Position numbers and translations under genes: made by a program | In this document: piece after piece, positions 43,813 through 52,311 of the stretch | Layout of the letters: the number at the start of each line of letters is the position of its first letter | How positions within the stretch are numbered: the first letter of the stretch is position 1 | Notes under the pieces: generated by a model | What the model was told of the DNA's origin: nothing | The model's input: the letters and a program-made list of their open reading frames with translations, nothing else | The model's database searches: none | DNA from: Oscillospiraceae bacterium | GTDB taxonomy: Bacteria; Bacillota; Clostridia; Oscillospirales; CAG-272 | NCBI GenBank assembly: GCA_015064385.1 | Contig: SVSI01000010.1 | Coordinates: 1-64,000 of the forward strand | Length of the DNA: 64,000 bases | Direction of reading: 5' to 3'

Positions 43813-44556
43813 TTATGAAAGTGCTTTCATAAACGCATATATCGCCTTGGACGAATTTTCTGATACCTTTACGCAGTACGCGGGAAAATCGTCGGGAGAA
43901 GCACCGTCCGCATCGTCGGACAGAGCACGGACAACGAGAAAACGTACGCCGTTTACAAAGCAAACGTGACCGACCGACGCGCCCTCCATTTCGCACGATA
44001 TTGCGCCGAAGGTCTCCTTTATAAATTCCTTTTTCTCGCTTGAGGCAACGAATTGGTCGCCCGATGCGATAACGCCGATCTCACTGTTTATTCCTATCTC
44101 GTTAAGAGCGCTCTGCATAACGAGTGCCGAGTCAAGATCGCTCTTTATCTCGGTCATATTTATTCCCGAAATGAGCCCCACGGGGTCTCCGAGCGGGGAA
44201 GTGTCCATATCGTGCTGAACGACAGCAGATGAGAGTGCAACGTCTCCGATCTTAAGCGACTTTGAAAGATTTCCCGCAACTCCCGTGTTTATTATAAGGT
44301 CGGGAGAGAAGGTGAGTATCATAGTCTGCGCGCAGATAGCGGCAAATACCTTTCCTACGCCGCATTTTGCCGCAACTGCGTCTATGCCGCATATTTTTCC
44401 GAGATAGAAGTCGGTAGGACCGACCTTTTTTATCGTAACAGAGTCAAACAGCTTTGTGACCGCATCAAGCTCGCAGTCCATGGCGCAGATAAATCCTACC
44501 TTTTTGACCGACGAGCGAAGAGTGTTGAGAGATGCCTTAATACCGGTATTATTCAT
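43813..44556 (-). CDS. mtnN: 5'-methylthioadenosine/S-adenosylhomocysteine nucleosidase
   Basis: Cleaves adenine from SAH (and MTA), making S-ribosylhomocysteine for LuxS. 247 residues. It has VGFICAMDCELDAV with the first catalytic Glu, INTGVAGNL, SCEMEGASVGHVC with the second Glu, and VRALSDDADG with the general-acid Asp. The start overlaps the luxS stop by 8 bp, so the pair is translationally coupled. The N-terminus is about 17 residues longer than usual; an internal start is possible. Confidence 0.95.
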   Translation of the reverse strand: MNNTGIKASLNTLRSSVKKVGFICAMDCELDAVTKLFDSVTIKKVGPTDFYLGKICGIDAVAAKCGVGKVFAAICAQTMILTFSPDLIINTGVAGNLSKSLKIGDVALSSAVVQHDMDTSPLGDPVGLISGINMTEIKSDLDSALVMQSALNEIGINSEIGVIASGDQFVASSEKKEFIKETFGAISCEMEGASVGHVCFVNGVRFLVVRALSDDADGASPDDFPAYCVKVSENSSKAIYAFMKALS

Positions 44557-45013
44557 ATAAAAAGCTCCAATTTTCCTTTGAATTCAGAATATCGAGATAT
44601 CTTTTTGCCTCGGTCTTTGCCGCCTTTAGCGAAAGATTTTTGTAGTTTCCGCACTCAACGCTCGATTTTCCGAAGATCTCGCCGTCGTGTGCGATTATCT
44701 TTTCAAGAGTTGCTTTGACGGTACTTAGTATCTCGACGTTTTCTCTGCCGCGAACGAGCAGATAAAAGCCGGTCTGACAGCCCATAGGACCGAAATAGAT
44801 AACGTCGTGTGCAATTTCCGAGTTTCTTATATAGGTGGCAAACATGTGCTCAAGCGAGTGCATAGTGCTATTGTCCATAAGATCTCCCGAGTTGGGAATT
44901 CTCGTTCTCATATCGTAGGTGACGATATCGCCGTCACGCCTTGAAATATATATTCCCTCGCGCAGCGTGTCGTGGTTGACCGTGAAGCTGGCGATCTTTT
45001 TTATATCGCTCAT
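44549..45013 (-). CDS. luxS: S-ribosylhomocysteine lyase
   Basis: Converts S-ribosylhomocysteine to homocysteine and the AI-2 precursor DPD. 154 residues with the zinc ligands in HSLEH (His52, His56) and a Cys at ECGNY (about 121), plus GPMGCQTGFY (catalytic Cys near 79). The ATG at 45013 follows CGGAGG; the longer frame lacks a ribosome-binding site. It forms an operon with mtnN under a clear promoter. It is divergent from an MFS gene across a direct-repeat array. Confidence 0.97.
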   Translation of the reverse strand: MSDIKKIASFTVNHDTLREGIYISRRDGDIVTYDMRTRIPNSGDLMDNSTMHSLEHMFATYIRNSEIAHDVIYFGPMGCQTGFYLLVRGRENVEILSTVKATLEKIIAHDGEIFGKSSVECGNYKNLSLKAAKTEAKRYLDILNSKENWSFLYE

Positions 45014-45043
45014 CGAAAATCCTCCGAATGTTATTACCACATT

Positions 45044-45072
45044 ATGTTATCATAAACGTAAAAAAAAGTCAA
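45044..45072 (-). promoter_or_regulatory. Promoter of luxS-mtnN
   Basis: On the minus strand: TTGACT (45072-45067), 17-bp spacer, TAACAT (45049-45044), about 30 nt before the luxS ATG. Confidence 0.78.
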
Positions 45073-45086
45073 GAGACGACCTGTTT

Positions 45087-45152
45087 AAGTAAGAATTTAT
45101 TAGAATACAAGTAAGAATTTATTAGAATATAAGTAAGAATTTATTAGATTAC
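45087..45152. repeat. Three 22-bp direct repeats between divergent promoters
   Basis: Units at 45087-45108, 45109-45130 and 45131-45152 share AAGTAAGAATTTATTAGAAT plus two variable bases, with a single change in the third. They lie 14 bp from the luxS -35 and 12 bp from the MFS -35. The 22-bp period is about two helical turns, so a protein would see all copies on one face. Confidence 0.85.
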
Positions 45153-45164
45153 CTGAACAAACTA

Positions 45165-45193
45165 TTGAATATTTGATTTTAATGTGCTATACT
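45165..45193 (+). promoter_or_regulatory. Promoter of the MFS gene
   Basis: TTGAAT (45165-45170), 17-bp spacer, TATACT (45188-45193), next to the direct-repeat array. Confidence 0.72.
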
Positions 45194-45230
45194 TACGCTG
45201 AACTTAAAAGAACGGTTAAGAGGTTGTTTT

Positions 45231-46526
45231 ATGAACGCAGTCAAGCAGGTCGGAAAGAAGGATCGATACGCCTTCAGCCGAGCGATGTACATAATCGAAG
45301 CGGCACTTGAATATTTTATCGCACTCGTGGTTGCCGACGCGTATCTTGCGAAGGTCGGACAGTCTATCGGTATGAGCGACAGTCTTATCGGAATACTTAG
45401 TGCATTCGTTTCGCTCGGATGCGGAATGCAGATCGTCGCGATCTTTCTGACGGGTAAGGATTCTGTCAAGAAGCTCGTGATCTCGGGAACGCTTATCACC
45501 AATCTTGCGTTCGCGCTCGTCTATCTCACACCATTCGTTCCCGGAAGCAGCGGATTCAGGAGTACTATTCTGATCGTAGTGCTTCTCGGAGCACATCTTA
45601 TAAAAAATATCGTTCATTCTCCTAAAATGAACTGGTTTATGTCGCTTGTTGACGACTCGAAAAGAGGCGTGTTTACCGCAAATAAAGAGATAATCTCGCT
45701 GATCGGAGGAATGATATTCACCTTCGTGATGGGTAGTGTTATCGACGCGTTTGAGGCCTCGGGCAATCTCAAGGGTGCGTTTGTTACAAGCGCAATAACA
45801 ATTTTCGGACTCGGATTTTTCCATATCCTCACGATGGTCCTCTCAAAAGAAAAAAAGACCGAAAATAAGACGGCAGGTACCGAGAAAAATAAATTCCCCA
45901 TTAAGGAGCTCGTGCTTAATAAGAATCTTTTGAAGGTAGTTGCCGTTTCGGTTATCTGGCATATAGTAACAGGTGTGTCAACGCCATTTTACGGCTCGTA
46001 CAAGGTCGGCGCGCTCGGATTCAGTATGACCTTCGTTTCGGTGCTTGGAATCGTATCAAGCTTGTCCCGTGCGCTCGTTTCAAGACCTATCGGACGCTTT
46101 GCCGACAGAAGATCGTTTGCCACTGCTATGATACTTTGTATCAGCATTGCAGCGCTTTCGTTTGGTATAAACGTGTTTGCCGTGCCTGCCAACGGAATGA
46201 TACTCTTTACGCTGTATTCGATACTGCACGCGGTCTCTATGGCGGGAATAAACAGCGGACTTACGAATCTCGTTTACGACTACGTCCCACACGAGCAGCG
46301 TGTTGCCGCTCTCGCGCTCCAGAACTCGATAGCAGGACTGATCGGCTTTGGAACGACCTGTCTTGCGGGAGTTCTCGTTGAGCATATTCAGGCAAGCGGA
46401 AACGTATTCTTGGGAATAAATATTTATGCACAGCAGGTAGTATCCGCTATTTCTTTTGCAGCGTGTATCTTGCTGCTCCTCTATCTCGTATTCGTCATAA
46501 GGAAAATATCTAAAGTAAAAGATTAA
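45231..46526 (+). CDS. Major facilitator superfamily transporter
   Basis: 431 residues with about twelve membrane helices and a charged central loop (SKEKKTENKTAGTEKNKFPIKEL, about residues 204-226). The MFS loop-8/9 motif is recognisable as SRPIGRFADRRSF. The substrate cannot be read from sequence. Its divergence from luxS-mtnN through a shared repeat array makes a methionine- or AI-2-related compound possible, but this is inference only. A terminator follows. Confidence 0.88.
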   Translation: MNAVKQVGKKDRYAFSRAMYIIEAALEYFIALVVADAYLAKVGQSIGMSDSLIGILSAFVSLGCGMQIVAIFLTGKDSVKKLVISGTLITNLAFALVYLTPFVPGSSGFRSTILIVVLLGAHLIKNIVHSPKMNWFMSLVDDSKRGVFTANKEIISLIGGMIFTFVMGSVIDAFEASGNLKGAFVTSAITIFGLGFFHILTMVLSKEKKTENKTAGTEKNKFPIKELVLNKNLLKVVAVSVIWHIVTGVSTPFYGSYKVGALGFSMTFVSVLGIVSSLSRALVSRPIGRFADRRSFATAMILCISIAALSFGINVFAVPANGMILFTLYSILHAVSMAGINSGLTNLVYDYVPHEQRVAALALQNSIAGLIGFGTTCLAGVLVEHIQASGNVFLGINIYAQQVVSAISFAACILLLLYLVFVIRKISKVKD

Positions 46527-46532
46527 AATAAC

Positions 46533-46558
46533 AACACCCGAAAGGGTGTTATTATTTT
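46533..46558 (+). terminator. Terminator after the MFS gene
   Basis: AACACCC-GAAA-GGGTGTT followed by ATTATTTT. Confidence 0.8.
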
Positions 46559-46607
46559 ACCAAAAATCACATATATTGTTAACTTTATAAAAAGAGTGTT
46601 TTCTTTC

Positions 46608-46636
46608 TTGAAAAGTTCAAAAATATCGTGTATAAT
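46608..46636 (+). promoter_or_regulatory. Promoter of the ABC exporter pair
   Basis: TTGAAA (46608-46613), 17-bp spacer, TATAAT (46631-46636). Confidence 0.78.
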
Positions 46637-46677
46637 GTCTAGTTGTATAATCGGATTTTAAGAAAGGAAGGACCGTA

Positions 46678-48423
46678 ATGCTTAAACGGCTGCTTAGTTG
46701 TGTGAGAGAATATAAGCTCGCCACTATCCTCACACTCATATTTATTACGGGAGAGGTCGTTATTGAAGTCTTTATCCCGTTCATTACGGCAGATCTTGTA
46801 AACCTTATTGAAGCGGGAGCAGAGCTTACCGACGTCGTAAAGCGCGGACTCGTTTTGCTCGTTATGGCGCTCGCATCCCTGTGTTGCGGGGCGATAGCGG
46901 GATTTACCTGCGCTAAAGCGTCTGCGGGATTTGCAAAAAATCTGCGCGGAGACCTTTTCCATAAGGTACAGACCTATTCGTTTGAGAATATCGACAAGTT
47001 TTCCTCGTCCTCGCTCGTTACGAGAATGACTACCGACGTCACGAACGTTCAGATGGCGTTTATGATGCTCATAAGAATTGCCATCAGAGCACCTCTTATG
47101 CTCATTTTCTCGGTAATTATGGCGTATATAATGGGAGGAGCGCTTGCCACGTCCTTCGTGGTGCTTATTCCTTTCCTCGCGTTCGGACTTTTTCTGGTTG
47201 CCCGTAACGCTATGCCCGCGTTCAAGAGAGTGTTCAAGAAATACGACCGCCTCAACGAGTCTATCGAGGAAAACGTACGCGGAATGCGAGTTGTAAAGGG
47301 ATTTTCCCGCGAGGAGTACGAAAAGGAAAAATTCGGCAAGGCGGCAGAGAATATCCGTGCTGATTTCACGAAAGCGGAGCGTATAGTTGCCTGCAACAAC
47401 CCGCTTATGCAGATATGCGTTTACTTTAATATGGTGTTCGTGCTTACTATCGGCTCAAAGCTGATAATCGAAAGCGGAGCAACTCTTATAAACGTAGGCG
47501 AAATATCGGCAATGCTTACCTACGGTATGCAGATACTTATGCAGCTTATGATGCTCTCTATGATCTTCGTAATGCTCACGATGTCCTCTGAATCAATGAA
47601 GCGTATTTACGAGGTCCTCAGCGAGACGCCTACTCTTAAAAGCCCCGAAGAGCCCGTGACCGAGGTAACTGACGGCTCGATAGTTTTCGATAACGTAAGC
47701 TTCAAATATTCGGAAAAAGCGGAGAAATACGCGCTTTCCGATATAAACATAACGATTCCCTCAGGTGCTACCGTGGGTATTCTCGGCGGAACGGGATCGA
47801 GTAAATCGACGATAGTCCAGCTCATTCCCCGCCTTTACGACGTAAGCTGTGGAAGCGTTGCCGTTGGCGGTGTGGACGTTCGCAGTTATGATCTCGACAC
47901 CCTTCGCGGCGAGGTCGCTATGGTTCTCCAGAAAAATCTGCTTTTCTCGGGCACGATAAAGGAAAATCTCAGATGGGGTAACGAGAACGCGACCGACGAG
48001 GAGATAATCGAGGCGTGCCGCCTCGCGCAGGCGGACGAGTTCGTACGAAGCTTTCCCGACGGATACGATACCTATATAGAGCAGGGAGGAACCAACGTCT
48101 CGGGCGGACAGAAGCAGCGCCTTTGTATCGCACGCGCTCTGCTCAAAAAACCGAAGATACTCATTCTTGACGACTCTACCAGCGCGGTCGATACCAAGAC
48201 CGATATGCTGATAAGAAGCGCGTTCAAGAAATATATTCCCGAAACCACGAAGATAATCATTGCACAGCGAGTAGCGTCCGTTCAGGATGCCGATATGATA
48301 ATCGTGATGGACGGCGGAAAAATCTCGGCTGTCGGAACTCACGGTGAGCTTCTTGAGACGAGCGAGATATACCGCGAGGTCTATACTCAGCAGACGGGCG
48401 GAGGTGACGAAAATGACAGGTAA
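46678..48423 (+). CDS. ABC exporter, first half-transporter (degenerate catalytic site)
   Basis: 581 residues with six membrane helices (ABC_membrane, 1-310) and an ATPase domain. Walker A is GGTGSSKST and the signature is VSGGQKQRLCIARALL. In Walker B (ILILDDSTSAVD) the catalytic Glu is replaced by Asp. That change is typical of the degenerate partner of heterodimeric exporters (BmrCD/TM287-288 type). The substrate could be drugs, lipids or peptides. The stop overlaps the second subunit's start by 11 bp. Confidence 0.93.
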   Translation: MLKRLLSCVREYKLATILTLIFITGEVVIEVFIPFITADLVNLIEAGAELTDVVKRGLVLLVMALASLCCGAIAGFTCAKASAGFAKNLRGDLFHKVQTYSFENIDKFSSSSLVTRMTTDVTNVQMAFMMLIRIAIRAPLMLIFSVIMAYIMGGALATSFVVLIPFLAFGLFLVARNAMPAFKRVFKKYDRLNESIEENVRGMRVVKGFSREEYEKEKFGKAAENIRADFTKAERIVACNNPLMQICVYFNMVFVLTIGSKLIIESGATLINVGEISAMLTYGMQILMQLMMLSMIFVMLTMSSESMKRIYEVLSETPTLKSPEEPVTEVTDGSIVFDNVSFKYSEKAEKYALSDINITIPSGATVGILGGTGSSKSTIVQLIPRLYDVSCGSVAVGGVDVRSYDLDTLRGEVAMVLQKNLLFSGTIKENLRWGNENATDEEIIEACRLAQADEFVRSFPDGYDTYIEQGGTNVSGGQKQRLCIARALLKKPKILILDDSTSAVDTKTDMLIRSAFKKYIPETTKIIIAQRVASVQDADMIIVMDGGKISAVGTHGELLETSEIYREVYTQQTGGGDENDR

Positions 48424-50389
48424 GCAGAAAATGCCCGGAGGACCGGGTATGAGAGGTCCCGGCGCTATGCCACCCGGAAAGCGCAAAATAGATAAGGGAA
48501 CGCTCGGTCGAGTTGTGAAGCTTCTGTTTAGATCCTATCCCGTGCTAGTACCGATGACGGTATTCTGCATAGTTTTTTCGGCTGTCGTTTCATCTATCCC
48601 GTCGATCTTTATACAGAAGATACTGAAGGTCGTTGAGAATTATACCGATATGGGCTCGACCGACTGGAGCGCGGCATCAAAGGAAATATTCCCGATCGTA
48701 GGAGTTCTCATAGCTCTTTACGTCGTTTCTCTGATCTTTATAACCGTTTACACACAGCTTGGCGCATATATAACGCAGGGATTTCTTTGCAAGATGCGTC
48801 GCAAGATGTTTGACGGAATGCAGAATCTCCCGATCAAGTACTTCGATACCAATAAGCACGGAGACATAATGAGCCGTTACACTAACGATATCGACACTCT
48901 GCGTCAGCTCGTTTCGCAGTCTCTGCCACAGCTTATGCAGTCGGCGATAATCGTTTGCACCGTCCTTTCGCTTATGCTCTGTTACAGCGTTTGGATGACT
49001 CTGGTTATTTTGGTCGGCGTTATTGCCATGATGCTCGTTTCGGGCAAAATCGGCGGCGGCTCTGCAAAATACTTTATGCGTCAGCAAAAGGCGATAGGTA
49101 AGGCAGAGGGATATATTCAGGAAATGATGAACGGTCAGAAGGTCGTAAAGGTCTTCTCGCACGAGAAAAAGGCAAACGAGGATTTTGATAAGATCAACAG
49201 CGAGCTTTACGAGGATAGCTCCAAAGCTCATGCTTATGCAAATATGCTCGGTCCGATAATCGGAAACATCGGTAACGTGCTTTACGTTCTTTGCGCGATA
49301 GCAAGCGGTATTTTCCTGCTCTCGGACGTTCCCAATATCAGTATTTCGCAGATAGTCGGAATTCCCGCGCAGGCGTTCAGTATCAGTCTTTTGGTACCTT
49401 TTCTCAATATGACCAAGCAGTTTACGGGTAACGTCAATACACTCTCCCAGCAGATAAATACCATAGTTATGGGACTTGCGGGTGCAAAGAGAATATTTGA
49501 CGTTATGGACGAGGCCCCCGAGACCGACGACGGCTACGTTACGCTCGTTGACTGCAATATAGACGAAAACGGTAATATCACCGAAAGCGATAAGCATACC
49601 GGACACTGGGCGTGGAAGCATCCGCACGGAGACGGAACTCTCACCTATACCGAGCTTAAAGGAGACGTTCGCCTTACAGAGGTCGATTTTGCGTACGAGG
49701 AGGGCAAGGACGTCCTTCACGACGTTTCCGTATATGCCGAGCCGGGACAGAAGGTCGCGTTTGTCGGCGCAACGGGAGCGGGCAAGACTACGATCACGAA
49801 CCTTATAAACCGCTTCTACGATATTGCGGACGGTAAGGTACGCTACGACGGAATAAACGTAAGTAAGATAAAGAAAGCCGATCTGCGCCGCTCGCTCGGC
49901 ATCGTTCTTCAGGAGACCAACCTCTTTACGGGAAGCGTAATGGACAACATCCGATACGGACGTCTTGACGCCACCGACGAGGAATGTATCGAGGCGTCAA
50001 AGCTTGCCGGCGCGCACGACTTTATAACGCGTCTGCCGAGCGGATACGACACCGAGCTTACAAATAACGGCGCAAACCTTTCGCAGGGACAGAGACAGCT
50101 TATTGCCATAGCGCGCGCAGCCGTTGCAGATCCTCCCGTTATGATACTTGACGAGGCGACCTCGTCGATAGACACGAGAACGGAGGCGATCGTTCAAAAG
50201 GGAATGGATTCTCTTATGGAGGGCAGAACGGTATTCGTAATAGCGCACCGTCTCTCTACGATAATGAACTCGGACGTTATAATGGTGCTTGATCACGGAC
50301 GCATCATTGAGCGCGGAAGCCACGAGGATCTTCTTGCACAGAAGGGAACCTACTATCAGCTTTATACGGGTGCATTCGAGCTCGAATAA
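48413..50389 (+). CDS. ABC exporter, second half-transporter (canonical)
   Basis: About 658 residues. It has an N-terminal Gly/Pro/Met-rich segment (KMPGGPGMRGPGAMPPG) and six helices. The ATPase domain has Walker A GATGAGKTT, signature LSQGQRQLIAIARA and canonical Walker B VMILDEATSSID. An insert of about 50 residues lies before the ATPase domain (YVTLVDCNIDENGNITESDK). The ATG at 48413 follows GGAGGTGACG and overlaps the first subunit, giving coupled translation as expected for a heterodimer. Confidence 0.94.
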   Translation: MTGKQKMPGGPGMRGPGAMPPGKRKIDKGTLGRVVKLLFRSYPVLVPMTVFCIVFSAVVSSIPSIFIQKILKVVENYTDMGSTDWSAASKEIFPIVGVLIALYVVSLIFITVYTQLGAYITQGFLCKMRRKMFDGMQNLPIKYFDTNKHGDIMSRYTNDIDTLRQLVSQSLPQLMQSAIIVCTVLSLMLCYSVWMTLVILVGVIAMMLVSGKIGGGSAKYFMRQQKAIGKAEGYIQEMMNGQKVVKVFSHEKKANEDFDKINSELYEDSSKAHAYANMLGPIIGNIGNVLYVLCAIASGIFLLSDVPNISISQIVGIPAQAFSISLLVPFLNMTKQFTGNVNTLSQQINTIVMGLAGAKRIFDVMDEAPETDDGYVTLVDCNIDENGNITESDKHTGHWAWKHPHGDGTLTYTELKGDVRLTEVDFAYEEGKDVLHDVSVYAEPGQKVAFVGATGAGKTTITNLINRFYDIADGKVRYDGINVSKIKKADLRRSLGIVLQETNLFTGSVMDNIRYGRLDATDEECIEASKLAGAHDFITRLPSGYDTELTNNGANLSQGQRQLIAIARAAVADPPVMILDEATSSIDTRTEAIVQKGMDSLMEGRTVFVIAHRLSTIMNSDVIMVLDHGRIIERGSHEDLLAQKGTYYQLYTGAFELE

Positions 50390-50392
50390 AAT

Positions 50393-50428
50393 AAAAAACC
50401 GACCTGTACGAAAGGTCGGTTTTTATTT
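50393..50428 (+). terminator. Terminator after the ABC exporter
   Basis: AAAAAACCGACC / GGTCGGTTTTT stem with a 9-nt loop and a T-run. Confidence 0.9.
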
Positions 50429-50451
50429 TTGCATAAAAATATAAAAAACAC

Positions 50452-50480
50452 TTGACAAACGCATTCCCGTGTGGTAAAAT
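50452..50480 (+). promoter_or_regulatory. Promoter of tRNA-Val
   Basis: TTGACA (50452-50457), 17-bp spacer, TAAAAT (50475-50480), with a predicted start about 5 bp before the mature tRNA. Confidence 0.85.
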
Positions 50481-50491
50481 AACCAAGTCGC

Positions 50492-50565
50492 GGGGGCGTA
50501 GCTCAGCTGGTTAGAGCGCATGCTTGACATGCATGAGGTCACAGATTCGAATTCTGTCGTCCCCA
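50492..50565 (+). tRNA. tRNA-Val (anticodon GAC)
   Basis: Cloverleaf with acceptor GGGGGCG/CGTCCCC (one G-T), D-arm GCTC...GAGC, anticodon arm CATGC-TTGACAT-GCATG and T-arm ACAGA-TTCGAAT-TCTGT. The discriminator is A; CCA is not encoded. Confidence 0.97.
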
Positions 50566-50568
50566 TAT

Positions 50569-50607
50569 AAAAAGTCCAATTTGTCCATCTGGCAAATTGG
50601 ACTTTTT
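50569..50607 (+). terminator. Terminator of tRNA-Val
   Basis: A perfect 15-bp stem AAAAAGTCCAATTTG / CAAATTGGACTTTTT with a 9-nt loop. Confidence 0.92.
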
Positions 50608-50659
50608 GAATAACTCTTGCCTTTTTATAAGGCGAACAAAATCATTTGGAGAGTGCAAA

Positions 50660-51340
50660 ATGAAGCAGGGTGTTATTTACATACTTACGAATCCTTCTTT
50701 TAAGGATTGGGTTAAAATTGGATATGCAGACGATGTTGAGGAAAGAGTAAGAAAATTAAACGGTAGTGAATGCACGCCGTTTGCTTTCCGCATTTATGCT
50801 ACGTATGAGGTGAGCTCGCGATTAGTTGATAAAAAAATGCACCTGATAATAGATAAGCTCAACCGAAATCTTCGTTCTATAGATGAATATAACGGGCACA
50901 GAAGGGAACGTGAGTTTTTTGCTATTACCCCCGAGGATGCCTATGCCATATTTGAAGCTATGGCGGACATACACGACTGTCGCCATAAATTGAAAAAGTG
51001 GGCAATTACTCCGGAAAGTCAAAGAGAAGAGGAACTTGCTGAGGATATTTCGGATGAAAGCACATACCGTAAAAAAGAGCGCTGTGCCAACTATACATTT
51101 GATTATTGGAAAATACCTGTCGGAGCAGAACTCGTTTACTGCGAAAACGAAAGCATAAGGTGCAAGGTTGTCGATTCACGAAAACTCGAATATAACGGCG
51201 AAATAATGTATATGACTCCTTTTGCACAGCTGATAAGCGGGAAAAAGTGGCTTATGAATGGACCGGGCTGGGTTGCCAGACATTTTAAGTACAATGGCGA
51301 ACTTCTTGCTATTAGAGAAGATCAAACGGAAGAACAATAG
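50660..51340 (+). CDS. GIY-YIG-like T5orf172/MUG113 domain protein
   Basis: 226 residues. The N-terminal 100 residues match the T5orf172 type of the GIY-YIG superfamily: GVIYILTN, WVKIGYADDVEERVRKLN, PFAFRIYATYEV, and FFAITPEDA. The C-terminal half has a beta-rich RCKVVDSRKLEYNGEIMYMTPFAQL module, which resembles the DNA-associated DUF4357-type domain. The family occurs in phage and accessory loci. The ATG at 50660 follows TTGGAGAG; a longer frame would run through the tRNA terminator. The AT-rich composition and tRNA-adjacent site suggest acquisition. Confidence 0.82.
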   Translation: MKQGVIYILTNPSFKDWVKIGYADDVEERVRKLNGSECTPFAFRIYATYEVSSRLVDKKMHLIIDKLNRNLRSIDEYNGHRREREFFAITPEDAYAIFEAMADIHDCRHKLKKWAITPESQREEELAEDISDESTYRKKERCANYTFDYWKIPVGAELVYCENESIRCKVVDSRKLEYNGEIMYMTPFAQLISGKKWLMNGPGWVARHFKYNGELLAIREDQTEEQ

Positions 51341-51344
51341 AATC

Positions 51345-51378
51345 AAAAAAATCACTTGCTTTTAGCAAGTGATTTTTT
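51345..51378. terminator. Bidirectional terminator
   Basis: AAAAAATCACTTGCT-TTT-AGCAAGTGATTTTTT between convergent genes. Confidence 0.92.
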
Positions 51379-51390
51379 GTTTTATTTATT

Positions 51391-52311
51391 TCAAAGCGCC
51401 TTAAACAGCTCGCAGGTAACGTCCGTTCCTGCCTTGATCTCTCTCATTTCCGAGAGGAATTTTTCTTTTGCGGCAGAGTCCATCATAGCAAACGGAGTGG
51501 GATTGTATCCCGCGTCCATTCCCATAATTTCGGTAGATACCTTCATTGCCGCCTGAATGTCGTTTGCGAGCAGACACTCTACGATTCTGTTAGCCACAAA
51601 CATTTCCTTCTGTGCGCCCTTGACGTCTCCGCTTTCAAACTTTGCTTTAGCGCTTATGTAAAGGTCGGGGATTACGTTGTACGTTCCGCCGATAAGAGCA
51701 TCCGCGCCGAAGATGAGTCCCGAAAGGAACATTTCGTCATAGCCCGAATATACCATAAAGTCCTTGCCGAGCGCTTCCTTGATACGTCCCATCATATAGT
51801 GGTTGGGACCCGTGAATTTGAGTCCCTTTACGTTCGGTATCGTTGCAAGACGCTTGAACATCTCAACCGACGGCTCGTAGATGTGAGTCTGTGCATATAT
51901 TACGAGAGGGAGATCGCTCGCCTCTGCAATTTCGCTGTAATAGCGGTACATTTCGTCGGGAGTGAGCTTGTAGTAGTAAGAGGGAACTGCCGAAACGCCG
52001 GTGCAGCCGACACTCTCGGCGTGGCGTGCCATCTTTGCGGAAAGCTGTCCCGATACTGCCGCGATGTGAGCAACCACCGGAACTCGTCCGTCAACGATCT
52101 CGCAGACCGACTCAACGACCTTCATACGCTCCGAGGAGTCCATGGCCGCGCCGAATCCGTTGCTTCCGGTCAGATAAAATCCGCCGACACCCTGGGAGAT
52201 ATGCCAGTTCAGGACCTCTTTTGCCGACTTTTCGTAGTAGTTTCCGTCCTTGTCAAAAGGGGTTACGTATGCGGGAATTACGCCCTTAAAATCTTTGAGT
52301 TCAAATTTCAT
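51391..52311 (-). CDS. N-acetylneuraminate lyase-like aldolase (DHDPS family)
   Basis: 306-residue TIM-barrel class I aldolase. Schiff-base Lys165 is in GLKFTG and Tyr139 in LVIYA, both at the positions expected for NanA. The usual GSTGE loop is TGSNGFG here, with Phe for Glu, so the substrate may differ from N-acetylneuraminate. It is second gene after the BNR protein, overlapping by 4 nt. The pair is divergent from an AraC regulator. Likely role: cleavage of a sialic or other ulosonic acid to pyruvate and an aldose derivative. Confidence 0.8.
   Translation of the reverse strand: MKFELKDFKGVIPAYVTPFDKDGNYYEKSAKEVLNWHISQGVGGFYLTGSNGFGAAMDSSERMKVVESVCEIVDGRVPVVAHIAAVSGQLSAKMARHAESVGCTGVSAVPSYYYKLTPDEMYRYYSEIAEASDLPLVIYAQTHIYEPSVEMFKRLATIPNVKGLKFTGPNHYMMGRIKEALGKDFMVYSGYDEMFLSGLIFGADALIGGTYNVIPDLYISAKAKFESGDVKGAQKEMFVANRIVECLLANDIQAAMKVSTEIMGMDAGYNPTPFAMMDSAAKEKFLSEMREIKAGTDVTCELFKAL

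Noticed and set aside
45087..45152. CRISPR or iteron origin in the 22-bp repeats
   Set aside because: There are only three copies with no spacers and no replication gene; the position between two promoters fits an operator better.
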